From Liolophura sinensis (taxonomy: Eukaryota > Mollusca > Polyplacophora > Chitonida > Chitonidae), in NCBI RefSeq assembly GCF_032854445.1, contig NC_088303.1, forward strand, positions 19,477,501 to 19,541,500: a stretch of DNA of 64,000 nucleotides, in the 5' to 3' direction. This document shows, piece by piece, positions 12,661 through 24,420 of this stretch. How positions within the stretch are numbered: position 1 is the stretch's first letter; each line of letters opens with the position of its first letter. Made by a program: the position numbers and the translations under genes. The notes beneath the pieces are model-generated. The model saw only the letters and a program-made list of their open reading frames with translations, was not told the origin of the DNA and did not search any database.

Positions 12661-15600
12661 GGTTAATTAGCTAAATCTTACGACTAATGATGTTATATTC
12701 ATGGTTGAATAATCACAGTTAAAGATCAGACCTCAAGTTTTAGAAGGTAATTAAGGTTTAATCAGCAGGGTTGTGAAGGCCTGTAAGTAATTTATAGGTG
12801 ACAGTGATCAAATTGGTTATGATGGTTGGGATATGCAGATGAGAGTGTAATTTCGGTTCATTAATATGCATAAATATATGCTTGGTTCTATCAGCTGGCC
12901 ATGTTCACAGCTTTCCTTTCCTGTGATGTTACTACGCAGTCTTCATGGTACTGCACAAAAAATTTTTGTTTTAGTCCTGACTTACTCTGACTGCATATCA
13001 ATTAACATGTTATCTGTGAATGTGAATTGGACCGCAAGGGCAGGTGAATGCAGAATCAGCTTGGGTCAGTGCCAGCATTTTAAATCTTCCTTGAAGTAGA
13101 ATGAAATACACGTGAGAACTAACTTAAATAATACAGTTTATTTTAGGCTGTTCAATATGCTGTGATTGAATGCCATGAAGACCAGAAATCATTTCCACAG
13201 TTATTGATGTGTGGTGCTTTCATCAAAAAATTATTTCCACATGTAATGAGGTGTGTTGTCTTTGTCATCTCCACACAAATGACAAGACCTTTAGTGATAT
13301 CGGGTGACATCCCGGGTGTTGTAATGGCAGCAAAACTGAATGAAATGATGAATTATAATCACCAGCTTTTGCTAAGTTACCTTTACATCTTAGTTTGATG
13401 AATAACTGTATTGACCTGGCTGGTTGTAATTGGATATAATTTCGGCACTTCAAGTAAGTTCATTCGAAGTATCCCAAGGCTTTTATGTATTTCTAGGTTA
13501 ATGTATGTAATATCTCCCCGTGACATGACATTGCTTTGTTAGTTATGACACTGGTGTCACATATTTGTGACATCATGTCAGCACATGGGATAAAATAATG
13601 AAAAACTTGTGTCAAATTGTTAATGTTATATTTTTGGGCAAATATAAGGCTATGAAACACTATTATGATCATAATGTTTTGTTTTTGTTTTTTTTGGGTG
13701 GAGGGGAGAGGGATTGATGATATTCAAAAATTATGTTGGTTACTATATTTACGAATATGATTCATTTTGGATGTTGAATTCATTCAACGGTTAGGACTAT
13801 CATCCTATAAATTTTATAACTTTCATAATGGCATCATTGTTATAGTATTAAAGATGTTGTAGCTTTAAAAAAAGCATAGTCTTCATTGCTTCCTTGCGTA
13901 GCAGAGATTTGAAGATTCGTTGGTTTTAAACTTCTTGAATAATCCATGTAAATGACCTGGACAAAAAGTGGACACTGATTAACTAAAGTTAAACAGGTGA
14001 AAGCTGTTGATGATATGTCACATCTGTTTATCCTGTCTTACATGGCTGACCTGTTGCTTTAGCCTGCTTGAAAATTTGTTATACATGTATATGTGGTTCT
14101 CTGGAACAGGGGGCTAGAGGAAATATGAATTTTGTTAGTTTAGGATTTGAGAGGAAGTGCTAAACAGCTATCAGTATTAGTTCATATGAGGCATATGACA
14201 TATATTCTGTTCATCATGTGATCTAGTTGTGAGCAAGGGCTCGTGGGACTGATTACATACTGCAGGTGTGCGCTCACCGAGAAATCACCGAGAATGGAAC
14301 CCTCTTGGACAGGATGAATTATGGGTAACGGGAATTACTAGTTAGTTACAGATTATTCATCTCAAGCAACATTGCCAGGACAAAAAAGGGCTTATAGCAG
14401 TACATATAGGCTGTACATTGCTGTTCAAGCTGTCTTGCCAAAGTAAAGAACTGTGCAGATATTACACCAGTATGGCAGTTATGTGCTACTCTGATTGCTG
14501 TAAGCCATTTTAGAGAGAAGTAAAGTTCATAAAATATTGCTTTTGGTGCTTTCTAAGATCAGTAAATGTCTTACGGTTGGGCAAAAATCAGTAACTTGGT
14601 CGTCAACAAATAAAGCACTAACCTTAGGTTGTTCTTACTCATGTGATGGCTGTATAGCTGTGGTCTGAGTTTTGATCCATTATCAGGGAACATGACCTTG
14701 AAGGTACTTAACAGAAAATACACACTAATTGGCTGGCAGTGGTTATAGTTCATTCATGGTTAAATCTGCTGTATTGGTCACATCTATGTGCACACTGAGT
14801 AAGGGTTACACTTGTCACAATATATCTTACTTTTTTGTTCTTCTGAGTGTCCAAGCAGTAAGAATGCTGCTTTCCTATAAACATATTTGATCAAATGTAG
14901 TTTTCATTTACTTTTTTGGTAAGTTAAAGGGAAAGAAAAGATATTAAAACCCTTAAAAAATATCTTCACATGTTTTGCAAAGTTTTTTTTTCACTGAATT
15001 AAATGTAGTCATATGTTTAGCTTGTAAGATAAGCTTAATGAGGCGTATGGATTATGTATTGTGTAAATGATATCACAGTGACGCTTTCTGGCTCTACATC
15101 AGATATTTAATGTCAGATTGGATTTTTCAATCATCAGAAAAATTCACAAGAATTTAATTCATTGCCGTGTTCCTTAAAACCCACTTTAAAATTCGACACA
15201 TTTAAACATTCAAAATAATCTTATCAGTAAATTTGATTATTTCAGATTTTGATCGTTTCTTTTTTTTTTTTTCCATCCTTTAAGGATTCTTCAGGTAATG
15301 CCTGCGTAATTGTTCTGAAATAATCAAAATACTTTATGACTTTTGCTTCCTAAGCCTGCTCTGTATTCCATTTTCTTCAGCTGTTTAATCTTATCAAATA
15401 AATTACATTGCTGTTTATTCCATTGTGAATATCATTAACACTCAAAGTGAAGTGGAGTTTAATTTACAGTATAGTATCCTGTCGCCGTATTTAAATAAAG
15501 TTAGGGTCAGCAAGAGGTCAGTGCTGAATGTTAAATTTGTGAAAACATTCAGGCAGTGACCTTGATGAATAATATAGATTGGCTCATCAAGAATTGTTCC

Positions 15601-16631
15601 AGTACCATGTGTTACTAAAAGGAGATTTAAACATCTGCCTGTTTCTCTGTGTGTGCATCTACATATGTATCATTGAGTCTATCTACCTTTATTAAACATG
15701 TGTCCAGCAAGCTAGGAACTTACTCAAATAGTTGAGTGGGTGTTTGCCAGATAATTACGTTCATATGGCCACTTAGATATCAACAAACAAATGCCACAAA
15801 CAGTTCAGTTTGAAGATTTATGTCTAGCAATATGATTGTCTAATATCAGCTGTTATGGTCTCCTTTGGCAAAGCCTGTTCTTTCTTCATCTTCTTTTCTT
15901 TGAACTAGTTTCTGATTTATGAGAGAAAGGACTTGTTCTCCATCAACCTAAAGATCATGGCCTGTTAATTAATGTCAGCATGCTACTGCACCATTTGTAA
16001 CCAAACACTCTCCAAACATACCAATCAAGGACACCTACTTGACCAATCATAGACCAAATGGTTGCAAATAGGTTAGTGGAACCCTTCGTGTGTCAGTTGC
16101 ATATATGTTTTTTCTCAGCTTATGTGAACCCCACAAATTGTTTTCGGGATAATGGAATGCAGCGTGACATAATCAAGAATGGTGGGGCAAATGGTAAACT
16201 CATCTAGAAATGTCCACTGAAACAGCTTTATGTTTGTTTGTGTTGTACATAGGTCACCTGCGTGATTCCTCATATGACCATTCTTTTTTTACAATCTGAA
16301 ATGATAATGTGATGATGATTAGAAACATTGTTTCAAACATGTCTTTTCAGTTTCCGAACTTACAGCCTGGGCACTGATTGTGTGCAACAACAACAAAAAA
16401 GAATCAATGTTATCTCATTACAGATGTGTCCAAATGCTAAATTTCATTACCAAAAACTAAGCGATGGGACAAGGTTTTAACTTTTGACTTTAGAAAGTCA
16501 GAAATATCTGAAACTATATAATGTTGACAGACACGATTGTCTTGCTAACAGTGCTGTGATGGAGACATCAACCAAATCAGATTATAATATGCTCAGAATG
16601 AACACATGTAATCGGTTTGTGGTAATTTTAG

Positions 16632-16769
16632 GGAGCTGATCTTTGTGAGCTGAGAAGACACACATTTGGAAACACCATCGACAGATTTACCATCAAGAAG
16701 CTGTTGGAAAGAGTCTTCCATAAGTGTCGGTGTAAGGAGATTCAAGAGCGTGCCAACCAGTTTGCTGAG
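16632..16769 (+). CDS. RECQL4: RECQL4 internal exon 1 in window (start of C-terminal zinc-binding region)
   Basis: Forty-six codons, phase 0 at both ends, between acceptor TTTTAG and donor GTAAGG. The peptide begins GADLCELRRHTFGN and contains FHKCRCKEI. It aligns by eye with vertebrate RECQL4 just after the helicase core, where an ELRRH-like stretch is followed by a Cys-x-Cys pair. In the human protein that pair contributes to the RecQ4-specific zinc-binding domain, so CRC here is the likely ligand pair. RECQL4 is a 3'-5' RecQ helicase with roles in replication initiation and DNA repair. The exon before this one, which should hold helicase motif VI, was not found in the window. An inverted-repeat element begins about 50 bp after the donor. 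Confidence 0.9.
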
Positions 16770-16821
16770 GTAAGGTTCGCTAGTGTCATGTATAGTCTCC
16801 ATTTCTGACAGTTTTTTGTAT

Positions 16822-17353
16822 GATGAAAAACGCACACATCAGATGTTTTACTTCAGTTTCATGTAGTGTGTTAGTCTTTTGTTTTTCCTCTTGTATTGCC
16901 TTAATTAAATCTGTTGTTTCTTATCAAAAGTATAACACTGAGTTCAGTATATATTTAGTTATAAACTTCTGCTTAGACTGATTATGGGGTTACAGTCTCT
17001 AACATTTTTACTTAGAAGTAATTTGCTATATTTACCAACAGAACAGCTCAGCCTAAAATCAAAAGCAGGCAGGAGATTAGGGCGATCATAAAGGTCTTGT
17101 AGAGAGTTAGTAGACGACTTGTAGACAGTGAGTCCCCCGCAGAGTCACTTGCAGAGTCACCTGCAGAGTCATTGATCCGTCCACTGTGACTGATCACACA
17201 CACGTGGCTGAGCATTGGTAGGCCTACATGCTGACCTTGGAAAGTTGACGAAGGAAAATATAGTTCTTTGTTAGAATAATTTGAGTGATTTTTGAAAGAC
17301 TAACACAGTACATGAAACTGAAGTAAAACATCTGATGTGTGTGTTTTTGATCG
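16822..17353. mobile_element. Inverted-repeat (foldback/MITE-like) element, ~530 bp
   Basis: The arms at 16822-16880 and 17293-17353 are reverse complements with few mismatches: ACACATCAGATGTTTTACTT on the left pairs with AAGTAAAACATCTGATGTGT on the right. The interior of about 410 bp has no transposase frame but holds short repeats of GCAGAGTCAC. No clear target-site duplication was seen. It starts about 50 bp after the donor of the exon ending 16769. Confidence 0.85.
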
Positions 17354-18794
17354 CAAGGTGGCAATTTTTTTTTTTACATAGCGTTTTACGAGTGAGTGCA
17401 TGCTAGATTTGCAATGGATCACTACAACTGCTAAAAACTATAGCTCATTCTTCATCTCCTGTAACAAGATGAACAAGTATCTTTCGTTTCTTTCATAGAA
17501 CGTTTTTCTTTTTTGTGGGAGTCATTTGCCAGTGCCACTTCAGTGATTTGGAAAACCAAATTGACACTTTGAGGCTGACACACCTTGCAACAACAACAAG
17601 GCAGTATTATTTTCAGCTTTTCGATAGCTGGAACACGGGGACTGCACCTTCTCTTGCAAATTAGGTTAGGCCTATGTCCGTAGAGGAAACTGTATTGACA
17701 CTTTCCAACGATAATCCTGCAGACTTCAGCAGGTCTCCGACACAGCCCAGTAGAGAGTTTATCACGTGTCAGTGGAGTGTTTTTCAGTACGTCGGAGCAT
17801 GATACGAATGGCAAAGAATTGACTTTTAGCCTGACCAGTACTGTAAAAGCTACAAACAGTTCTTTGCAGTAATTTTAATCCTCTCATTATAGTTTGCAGT
17901 AATTGGAATCCTTTCCCAGATTTAATCCAAGACTGTTAAATCCATGGAATTCCATAAGATTCCAATCTTTCATTTCCTTGTCATGTAAAGTTGAAGGCCG
18001 GAAGCTCATTGCTATCTTTTGTACTAATTATAAGCGTCTAGATTTCATTCCTTTGTCATTGTATTTACCTGAACACTGAAAATTGATATCAGCTCTGTGC
18101 AGTAATACTAAACCTGCATTATTTGGTGTCTTCGCTCTATTTGTCTAAAAGCTGGAAGCTGATGTAATTCTTCGCAGTAATTTGAGGTCTGAATTGTTCA
18201 ACCAGCCCCACTCAACAGTGATTCATTGCTTGCTCCTGGGAAAACAACCATTCCACCGGTTTAGTCAGTAGCATAGAGCTGTAGGTCCCCAAGTCAATGA
18301 TAGGCTATTACCCCATATTCCTGCCGTGTCGATGGCCAATTAGACACAAGGTCAGGAAATCAGTGGAGACGGTCATTTCACTGTCACTCCCGCGCATTAA
18401 GATACTGTGACATGTCCACCAGTCAGTACCCATGCTGACTGCTGAGTTGACAAGATTAGGAACATGGAAATGACTGTGAATGGTTCACTTGAAACCTGTT
18501 CATGAAGTGTGGAAGGAAGTGCATATGTGGCATTTTTACTCCAGTTGATAACTGACTAAAGGAAATCTTAAACCCTCTTGGACAGGCTCTTGGTTGGTCG
18601 CACATTACTGAAGCAGGGCCATGATGGTCTCAGTCCACAGCCGATTAGCTTTGGGCTAATGAGGTTACTTATTCTTATGCAGCCCCCTGAACTCGAAGTC
18701 AGAAGAGTTGTCAGATACCTGTAAAAGGGCGATGTTGTGTGTGTGTACACAAATTGCGTCTATCAATAAATCTAACAATTATATTATAGAACTG

Positions 18795-18960
18795 CTTTGT
18801 TGGTCTTATGGTTAGGGCAGCGTCGTACAAAAGACTTTGAAAATGGTGCTTGTTGCTGCCTCACTTGGCGCTCAGCACTGAGAGGTTACAGCAATGTAAC
18901 AGGATTGTTCGGTTGAAGTTCAGGCTGAATTTGTTTGCTAAGGCTCTGTTCTCCAGTATT
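18795..18960 (+). repeat. SINE family 3-like fragment
   Basis: Shares CAAAAGACTTTGAAAATGGTG and a GCGCTCAGCACTGAGAG block with 10313-10600. Head CTTATGGTTAGGGCAGCGTC is tRNA-like but degraded. Confidence 0.55.
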
Positions 18961-19082
18961 AAATATACAAATATATGTATATAAATAAATGGAATCTGTA
19001 GGCACGGTCATATTTGAGAAGAGGTTGGAAAAAAATTCATTAATGTCCCCCCCAGAAAAATGAAATCGGCGTGTGTGTATGT

Positions 19083-19097
19083 GGGGGGGGGGGGGGG
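19083..19097 (+). repeat. G15 homopolymer
   Basis: Fifteen consecutive G in RECQL4 intron. A possible G-quadruplex and a likely site of sequencing length error. Confidence 0.95.
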
Positions 19098-19745
19098 AGG
19101 AGAGGTTGGGGGATCAAGACGCTAACAGCCCATCACCTCTGCTTTGCCAGTCCAGTATCTTCAGAACAAGTCAAGAGTTGCTCTCCAACTTTGGCCATGG
19201 CTTAGACCTTGTTATCGCTGAAGGAATGGGTTAGTTTCCTTGTGGTTGAGCTGAATGATCCAAAAGTCTGAGAAATGATCTGTGAATGCAATATCTTGAA
19301 AACAAATAATTGTGCCTCCTTCCGTCTAGAGCAGTGCCTTAGCTTGTCAATGCTGAGAGGATGGTTTGGGGTTGCTTTGGGATCCAAAATGTCTGCTGTC
19401 AGGCGTTTTACTCATCGCTTTGCTCTGAATAACTTATCTGTGCTGAGAATCAGTTATTTTGGAAACGAGTAAAGAGCTCAACTTGAAAATGGACAGGACC
19501 TTATTGGTAATGAGAAGGTTGGTGTGATTGCTTTTCCTTTAGTCCCTTTAATTGAAGACGGCTTGCATTGGGTTCCTCAACTCCAGACATAAATGCTACC
19601 AACCACCAAGTCATAGTTCATACAAGTAAAGTAAACTTCAGGCAGTATTTTGTAGATGGTAACCATGACAGCCTGGTGAACTTATGGATGTATCTTTTAA
19701 GCTCACTTGTTGATTTAATTGTCAGATGTTTTTTACAGAGTTTTG

Positions 19746-19997
19746 AGGGGCCTCCGTGGCTCAGTCGGTTAGCGCGCTAGCGCAGCGTAATGACCCAGAA
19801 GCCTCTCACCAATGCGGTCGCTGTGAGTTCAAGACCAGCTCATGCTGCCTTCCTCTCCGGCCGTACGTGGGAAGGTCTGGCAAAAACCTGCGGATGGTCG
19901 TGGGTTTCCACCCACCATAATGCTGGCCGCTGTCGTATAAGTGAAATAATCTTGAGTACGGCGTAAAACACCAATCAAAAAAAAAAAAAAAAAAAAA
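19746..19997 (+). repeat. Complete, young SINE family 1 with 11-bp target-site duplication
   Basis: Head GGGGCCTCCGTGGCTCAGTC with box A (TGGCTCAGTCGG), box B GAGTTCAAGACC, the conserved body (CTGGCCGCTGTCGTATAAGT, then TTGAGTACGGCGTAAAACAC) and a poly-A tail. It is flanked by ACAGAGTTTTG at 19735-19745 and 19998-20008, an exact 11-bp duplication. It is tRNA-derived and would rely on a LINE in trans. Confidence 0.95.
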
Positions 19998-21737
19998 CAG
20001 AGTTTTGTGGGACAAGTTTTACTTGGTGCAGTATCCACTAATGTCATTGCATGACCACATTGTATAATATCCATTTATAATTTAAAGCAACAGAGTGATT
20101 TATTTGTCTGACTTACAATATTAAATTCTCTAGAAGGGACCACAGTTTACATAATCAGCATCCAAGAAGCAGTTAATATTTGGTGCTTAAATATGTGCTT
20201 AGTAGAATCTTTATTGTCTGACAGAAAAAAATCATAATCACGCAACGGAACGTGAGTATACATACTCATGCCTACTTATTTATAGGCTTTTTAAGAGTTA
20301 CAGTGAATGGGATTCATCACTGGATCCCCTCCAGTTTTAATGTCTGTTTATAATTTAACACACCACACGGCAAGCATGAACCATAGTGAGTGGAAAAGAA
20401 CAGGCAAGGTAGATTTGTACCATTTACCGATACCTTTTGATCTAATGAGTTTATCATTGTTTTCTCAAAGACTGTATTTCTCTGTTAGTTTTAACTAGGT
20501 TATTACCAGAATCTGAGATTTAATACTTTAAAATGAAACCTAAGATGTCTTTAAATAAGCCGTTTTAATCTGCACTGCCTCAGTGTTCATGATTGTAAAT
20601 CTGTGTATGAATGAGGTGCACCATGACTCGGAGAGCTAAATTGTAAGCACCTCTTTTTTGCAACACAATTACTTGCACACTCTTATGTTAAAAGCTTCAA
20701 TCATTCAGCAACCACTCGCCCAAAGTTTAATAGTGATAACACTTTCTGTCGATTTCAGGAAGGCTTAAAATCTTATTCGAATGTAATAACTCTACTGTTA
20801 TTTTATTTGTCCACTACATAAAAATTGGATGTATTCTATTTTGTTAGAGATCTGGAATAATATAGCGTATTTATACTCTTGAGATTTAGTTTAATGAAAA
20901 ATATATATTCTTATACAACAATATTTTTATTGATATTTGTTTTTTTACATATGTCTAATATACAACCTTGGTATCAAATTCACTTAAGCTGCAGTGGTTT
21001 AACATGAATATTTCATGATGAGAAGAAAATTCCCATATAAGTGACATGTTAACTCATGCCATAATTGACAGCAATCTCATGAAACATTTTTATTCATTAT
21101 TTAACACTGCGGGTAAAGGACTTGTGCAGCTTCGGCTTACTCTGACGTAAATCTCTCGCACAGTTGCACAAGTGGTTTGTTAAGTTATTAAGTTGTCATT
21201 GGGAGTTGTGAAAAGTAAATTATTAACAAAAGTTGGCTTTCTCGATGGATTTTATTTTTCGAATGAAAGCATGATAAATCTTATGCTGAAAGGATTGAAA
21301 TGCTCATCATTTTAAAGAATATCATGGTCAACTCTTGTCTGAGTAATCAACAACTAAATTTAATCTAGTTTGTAAATAAGTAACAGCTTTGTATGGGATA
21401 CTACATCTCAGCACTATTTCTGTTCTTCTTCATCTTTATCAACTTTATTTCCAGAACCATCTGCAAAAGATTCACAAACAAAGCACATAAATGTTGTTAC
21501 ATGTTGATGTAAATTCTCTCTTTTCAAAATTCTCTCTTTTCAAAAATATATTGAATGATTAGTGATATACTGAGATTTAAACGCTACTTCCTACACTCGT
21601 GTGTGACATCATTAAGGGGAGATAGGTGTCTGCTACCAGTGTGCTATATGTTCAGTAACCTGGGAAATATTGCTTCTGTACTCTTGGACGATATTGTCAG
21701 TTTTACTACCTCTGCTTAAAGTAAGCAATTTAATTTG

Positions 21738-21873
21738 TTGAGTTGGCTGTACGTGGGAAGGTCTGTCAGCAACCTGCGGATGGTTGTGGGTACCCATAAT
21801 GCTGGCTGCCGTCGTATAAGTGAAATATTCTTGAGTACGGCGTAGAACACCAATCAAATAAACATAATAAATA
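21738..21873 (+). repeat. 5'-truncated SINE family 1 copy
   Basis: Begins inside the body (GTACGTGGGAAGGTCTGTCA) and ends in ACACCAATCAAATAAACATAATAAATAAA-type tail. No tRNA head. Confidence 0.9.
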
Positions 21874-22538
21874 AATTTGTTGAGGTAATCAAATAAAATA
21901 GGTTTGTGTATCATGTGAAAGCTAAATGAGTAGGCTCATTATAAAAACATCCAGGTGCTGGTAGGCCGGTAAGATTCTGAGAAAACTAATGCTCACTCAG
22001 AAGAAAAAAAAAACCCTTCCATTGGTCTTAAATCAATAAAACAGTCCCTAAAATAGTTATCCCACAGCATCTTGTGTTAATATATTAATGTTTATGTGGT
22101 CTGGCCCCCTCATCTTTACAGTCAATCTTGTTCCAGTACAGTATGGCACATGACAGTCCATATATCATTTTCATGAAAAGACTTGAATTGATATGGCTGT
22201 ATATTTGTGTACTGTAAATCTTCAACCTCCAAAGCACTTTGTTCAGTGAAATTTATTCTTACAATTATTGTGAAAATAACACTAGAATGATTTCTTTGTG
22301 TCAGAAGAAGCAAGCATATGCTGGACTGGAACTCACCAGTGGCAAATGTGTCCCCCAAATTGATTATCATAGAATTACTTAATGAAAGCTTTGAGATTAA
22401 GCATACCAATTTGGCATACATATTTCTCCCAGTATTACCACTTCTATCACGGTAGGTAGATTTGTCCCCCAGATAGAGTCGTCATGAAGGAGAGGTGTAT
22501 ATACTGTGAGATAACTTTATATCTGTTTACTTACACAG

Positions 22539-22613
22539 GCCTGCGAGTTTCCCGATGATGACATCGACTACAGCCGAGTCTCTGAAGAGCTGACGCCAAG
22601 CACAACAGCTGGG
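22539..22613 (+). CDS. RECQL4: RECQL4 exon 2 in window (acidic linker)
   Basis: Twenty-five codons, phase 0 to phase 0, between acceptor TTACACAG and donor GTAAAA. The peptide begins ACEFPDDDIDYSRV and is acidic and serine/threonine rich. It falls between the two halves of the zinc-binding region, where the human protein also has a variable, poorly conserved insert. Assignment rests on the clean splice sites, frame continuity with both neighbouring RECQL4 exons, and position. The sequence itself is not diagnostic. Confidence 0.78.
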
Positions 22614-23691
22614 GTAAAAAAACACCCTTCATTTGAGAGAAGAAAAACGATGTGCCAGTTGGAAATTGTTGCTAATCTAGAGCCAATCTTGGGGATGGTC
22701 ACATATTACAAGGATTGGTCCTCTACTTAGCTCTCAGTGTGGTTTCCTCTGAAATCAATGTGCCTGAATTAAAGCTTTGAACTTTCTTAACGGCCAACTG
22801 GTTTTTCTGAAGTTTGCTGAGAGTCTAAATCCGTTCTAATCTGTTTTTACTTAGTGACCTGGCATTTTAGCGCATTGATAAAATTGATGTTGATAGAATT
22901 GACAAAATAGAATTTCTGCACCAAATTTATTTAATGTCAGGTCTAAATTTGAACATTTTCATATCGCAATTTTTTTCAAAAACTGAAAGGAATAATTTTG
23001 TCGTTGAAAGTGGCCTTGTACACATGGACTTCATTGAAATGTGTGTATATGGTGTATTTTGTCTTTTACGTGAAAATAATTACTTAGTTATATTTGGAGT
23101 GTTAATATAATATGAATTATAAAAATCAAATTTTTTTATGTGAACAGTGGCCACACTCTCTGCATGCCAGTTCTATTGGGTTCTAGTCACTGACAACTAT
23201 AATCCTTGACTAGTGGGGTTGTTGATTTTGAATCTCACCCTCAGTGTTTAGGCTAAGGCTTTTCTGCAGGTGACATGGGGGTGACATATGTCTTTGGGCT
23301 CTGTGTTGTCTCCTTTATCCATCTGCTTCATCACCTTGATATAGAACTCACCAATCAATTGGATAAATGAATCAATTTAATAAAATAGTCTTTCACTGTA
23401 AATTATGATGCTTCAGATTTCATGTCTGGCTTCTCATTATATATGCCATGTAATATTACAGAGATAACCTTTGAACAATGTTTTACAGAAACCATTACTT
23501 TACTGTCTTTTCAAGAAGGTCTGTGTTTTTAATTAGCAGTTGTGTGTGGATAGAGCTTCTTGGGGCAGCTCAGCTCATTAGTCTTCATTAGCGTTTCACT
23601 TGTTTGGTCCCTGGAATCAGTCAGATTTTTTCTTCAGGTATATCACAGCTTTCATGGCCAATACACCTGACCATCGTTTCTTCTCTGACAG
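22614..23691 (+). other. RECQL4: RECQL4 intron, nothing further recognised
   Basis: Donor GTAAAA, acceptor CTGACAG. AT-rich unique sequence; no repeat, RNA gene or coding signal seen. Confidence 0.85.
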
Positions 23692-23854
23692 AATGCAGCG
23701 CTTGACAACAATGTGAAAAATCCTGAAAAATGTTATCCCAGTGATAATGATGGACGTGTGCAGGATAAGGCGCCATCCGTGCGCGCTTGTCCTGGTCATG
23801 AGAGAGCTATACCTATAGAGCCAACCGTCATGGCGCTCGATGTCAAGGAAGAAG
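23692..23854 (+). CDS. RECQL4: RECQL4 exon 3 in window (second half of zinc-binding region)
   Basis: Fifty-four codons plus one base, between acceptor CTGACAG and donor GTAGGT. The first part (from NAALDNNVKNPE) is a divergent linker. The second part contains VRACPGHERAIPIEPTVMAL, closely matching the vertebrate RECQL4 segment with C-x-G-H-E-R-A followed by a P-I-x-x-T-V-x-A-L-D motif. The Cys and His of CPGH are the expected second zinc-ligand pair. The last base (G) joins GT of the next exon to make Gly. A 78-bp tandem duplication sits in the intron 26 bp past the donor. Confidence 0.93.
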
Positions 23855-23880
23855 GTAGGTTATATAGAAGTGATTTAAGT

Positions 23881-24037
23881 GGACAACAATTTCAATTCGT
23901 AAAGTAGAACTTCAAATCAAATTTGATAGCATAATTGATAACATTTGAAGACTAAACTGGACAAGAAATTCAACTAGTAAAGTAAAACTTCAAAGGAAAT
24001 TTGATGACATAAATCGTAAGACTTTGAAGACTAAATT
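23881..24037 (+). repeat. 78-bp tandem duplication just inside a RECQL4 intron
   Basis: Copy 1 starts GGACAACAATTTCAATTCGT (23881) and copy 2 GGACAAGAAATTCAACTAGT (23959). Both run to TTTGAAGACTAAA. About 80-85% identical by eye. It does not include the splice donor at 23855. Confidence 0.85.
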
Positions 24038-24304
24038 GTAAGCATATATTATTTACGGAAATCCTAAAATAACTTCAGCGTACACAGCAGTCTTCTAATA
24101 TGTGTCTCAGGCACACTCACACCAGCAAATTCATCTGTCTGTCTGTCTGTCTGGTATTTGGTGTCAAAATCATAATGTATCGTGGGTAAAGCTGTTTGGA
24201 TTGGTGTCAGATTTGGATTGTGGATCCCCTGGCATGAAAACTTTCCTTGGATCGTTTCTTGCCTCCCTGTGCCCAACTATTGGCCTGTTCAGTATTTTGT
24301 AACT

Positions 24305-24420
24305 TGTCAGGTCTTCTTCAGTGGAAAGGTTTGCCAGAAACCTGCAGATGGTCGTCAGTGGCCATGGGTTTCCCCTGTTTCCTCCCACTATAATACTGGC
24401 CTTTGTCGTATAAATGAAAT
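24305..24420 (+). repeat. Degraded SINE family 1 fragment
   Basis: GAAACCTGCAGATGGTCGTC, GTTTCCTCCCACTATAATAC and TTTGTCGTATAAATGAAAT correspond in order to the body of the 19746-19997 element. Confidence 0.8.

Larger units (their letters stand above)
1..16631. other. Non-coding stretch left of the first RECQL4 exon; at least its right end is intron
   Basis: No exon of the RecQ helicase core or of any other gene was recognised on either strand. The region is AT-rich and holds a 20-bp minisatellite (488-687), a GT-rich microsatellite (4847-5081), a short CA repeat (7351-7395), SINE copies and a 40-bp array (10719-11075). The longest non-repeat open frame (minus, 2850-3233, 127 codons) has no recognisable domain. 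Because the exon at 16632 starts with an acceptor in phase 0, the sequence directly left of it is RECQL4 intron. How far left the gene reaches is unknown. Confidence 0.7.
16770..22538 (+). other. RECQL4: RECQL4 intron
   Basis: Donor GTAAGG, acceptor TTACACAG. It contains an inverted-repeat element (16822-17353), a SINE family 3 fragment, a G15 run (19083-19097) and two SINE family 1 copies. No other coding sequence was recognised. A 120-codon minus frame at 17452-17814 has no domain signature. Confidence 0.85.

Noticed and set aside
1-16631. Helicase-core exons of RECQL4 (DEAH box, motif VI)
   Set aside because: Looked for the conserved DEAH, QAxGRAGRDG and adjacent motifs by eye in all plus frames; none seen. 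They must lie left of the window or be too short or divergent to spot.
17452-17814. 120-codon minus frame near the inverted-repeat element
   Set aside because: Considered as a transposase remnant; no transposase motif and it lies outside the inverted arms.
19746-19850. tRNA gene with TGGCTCAGTCGG and GAGTTCAAGACC
   Set aside because: Box A to box B distance is too long for a tRNA and the unit is flanked by an 11-bp target-site duplication; it is a SINE head.
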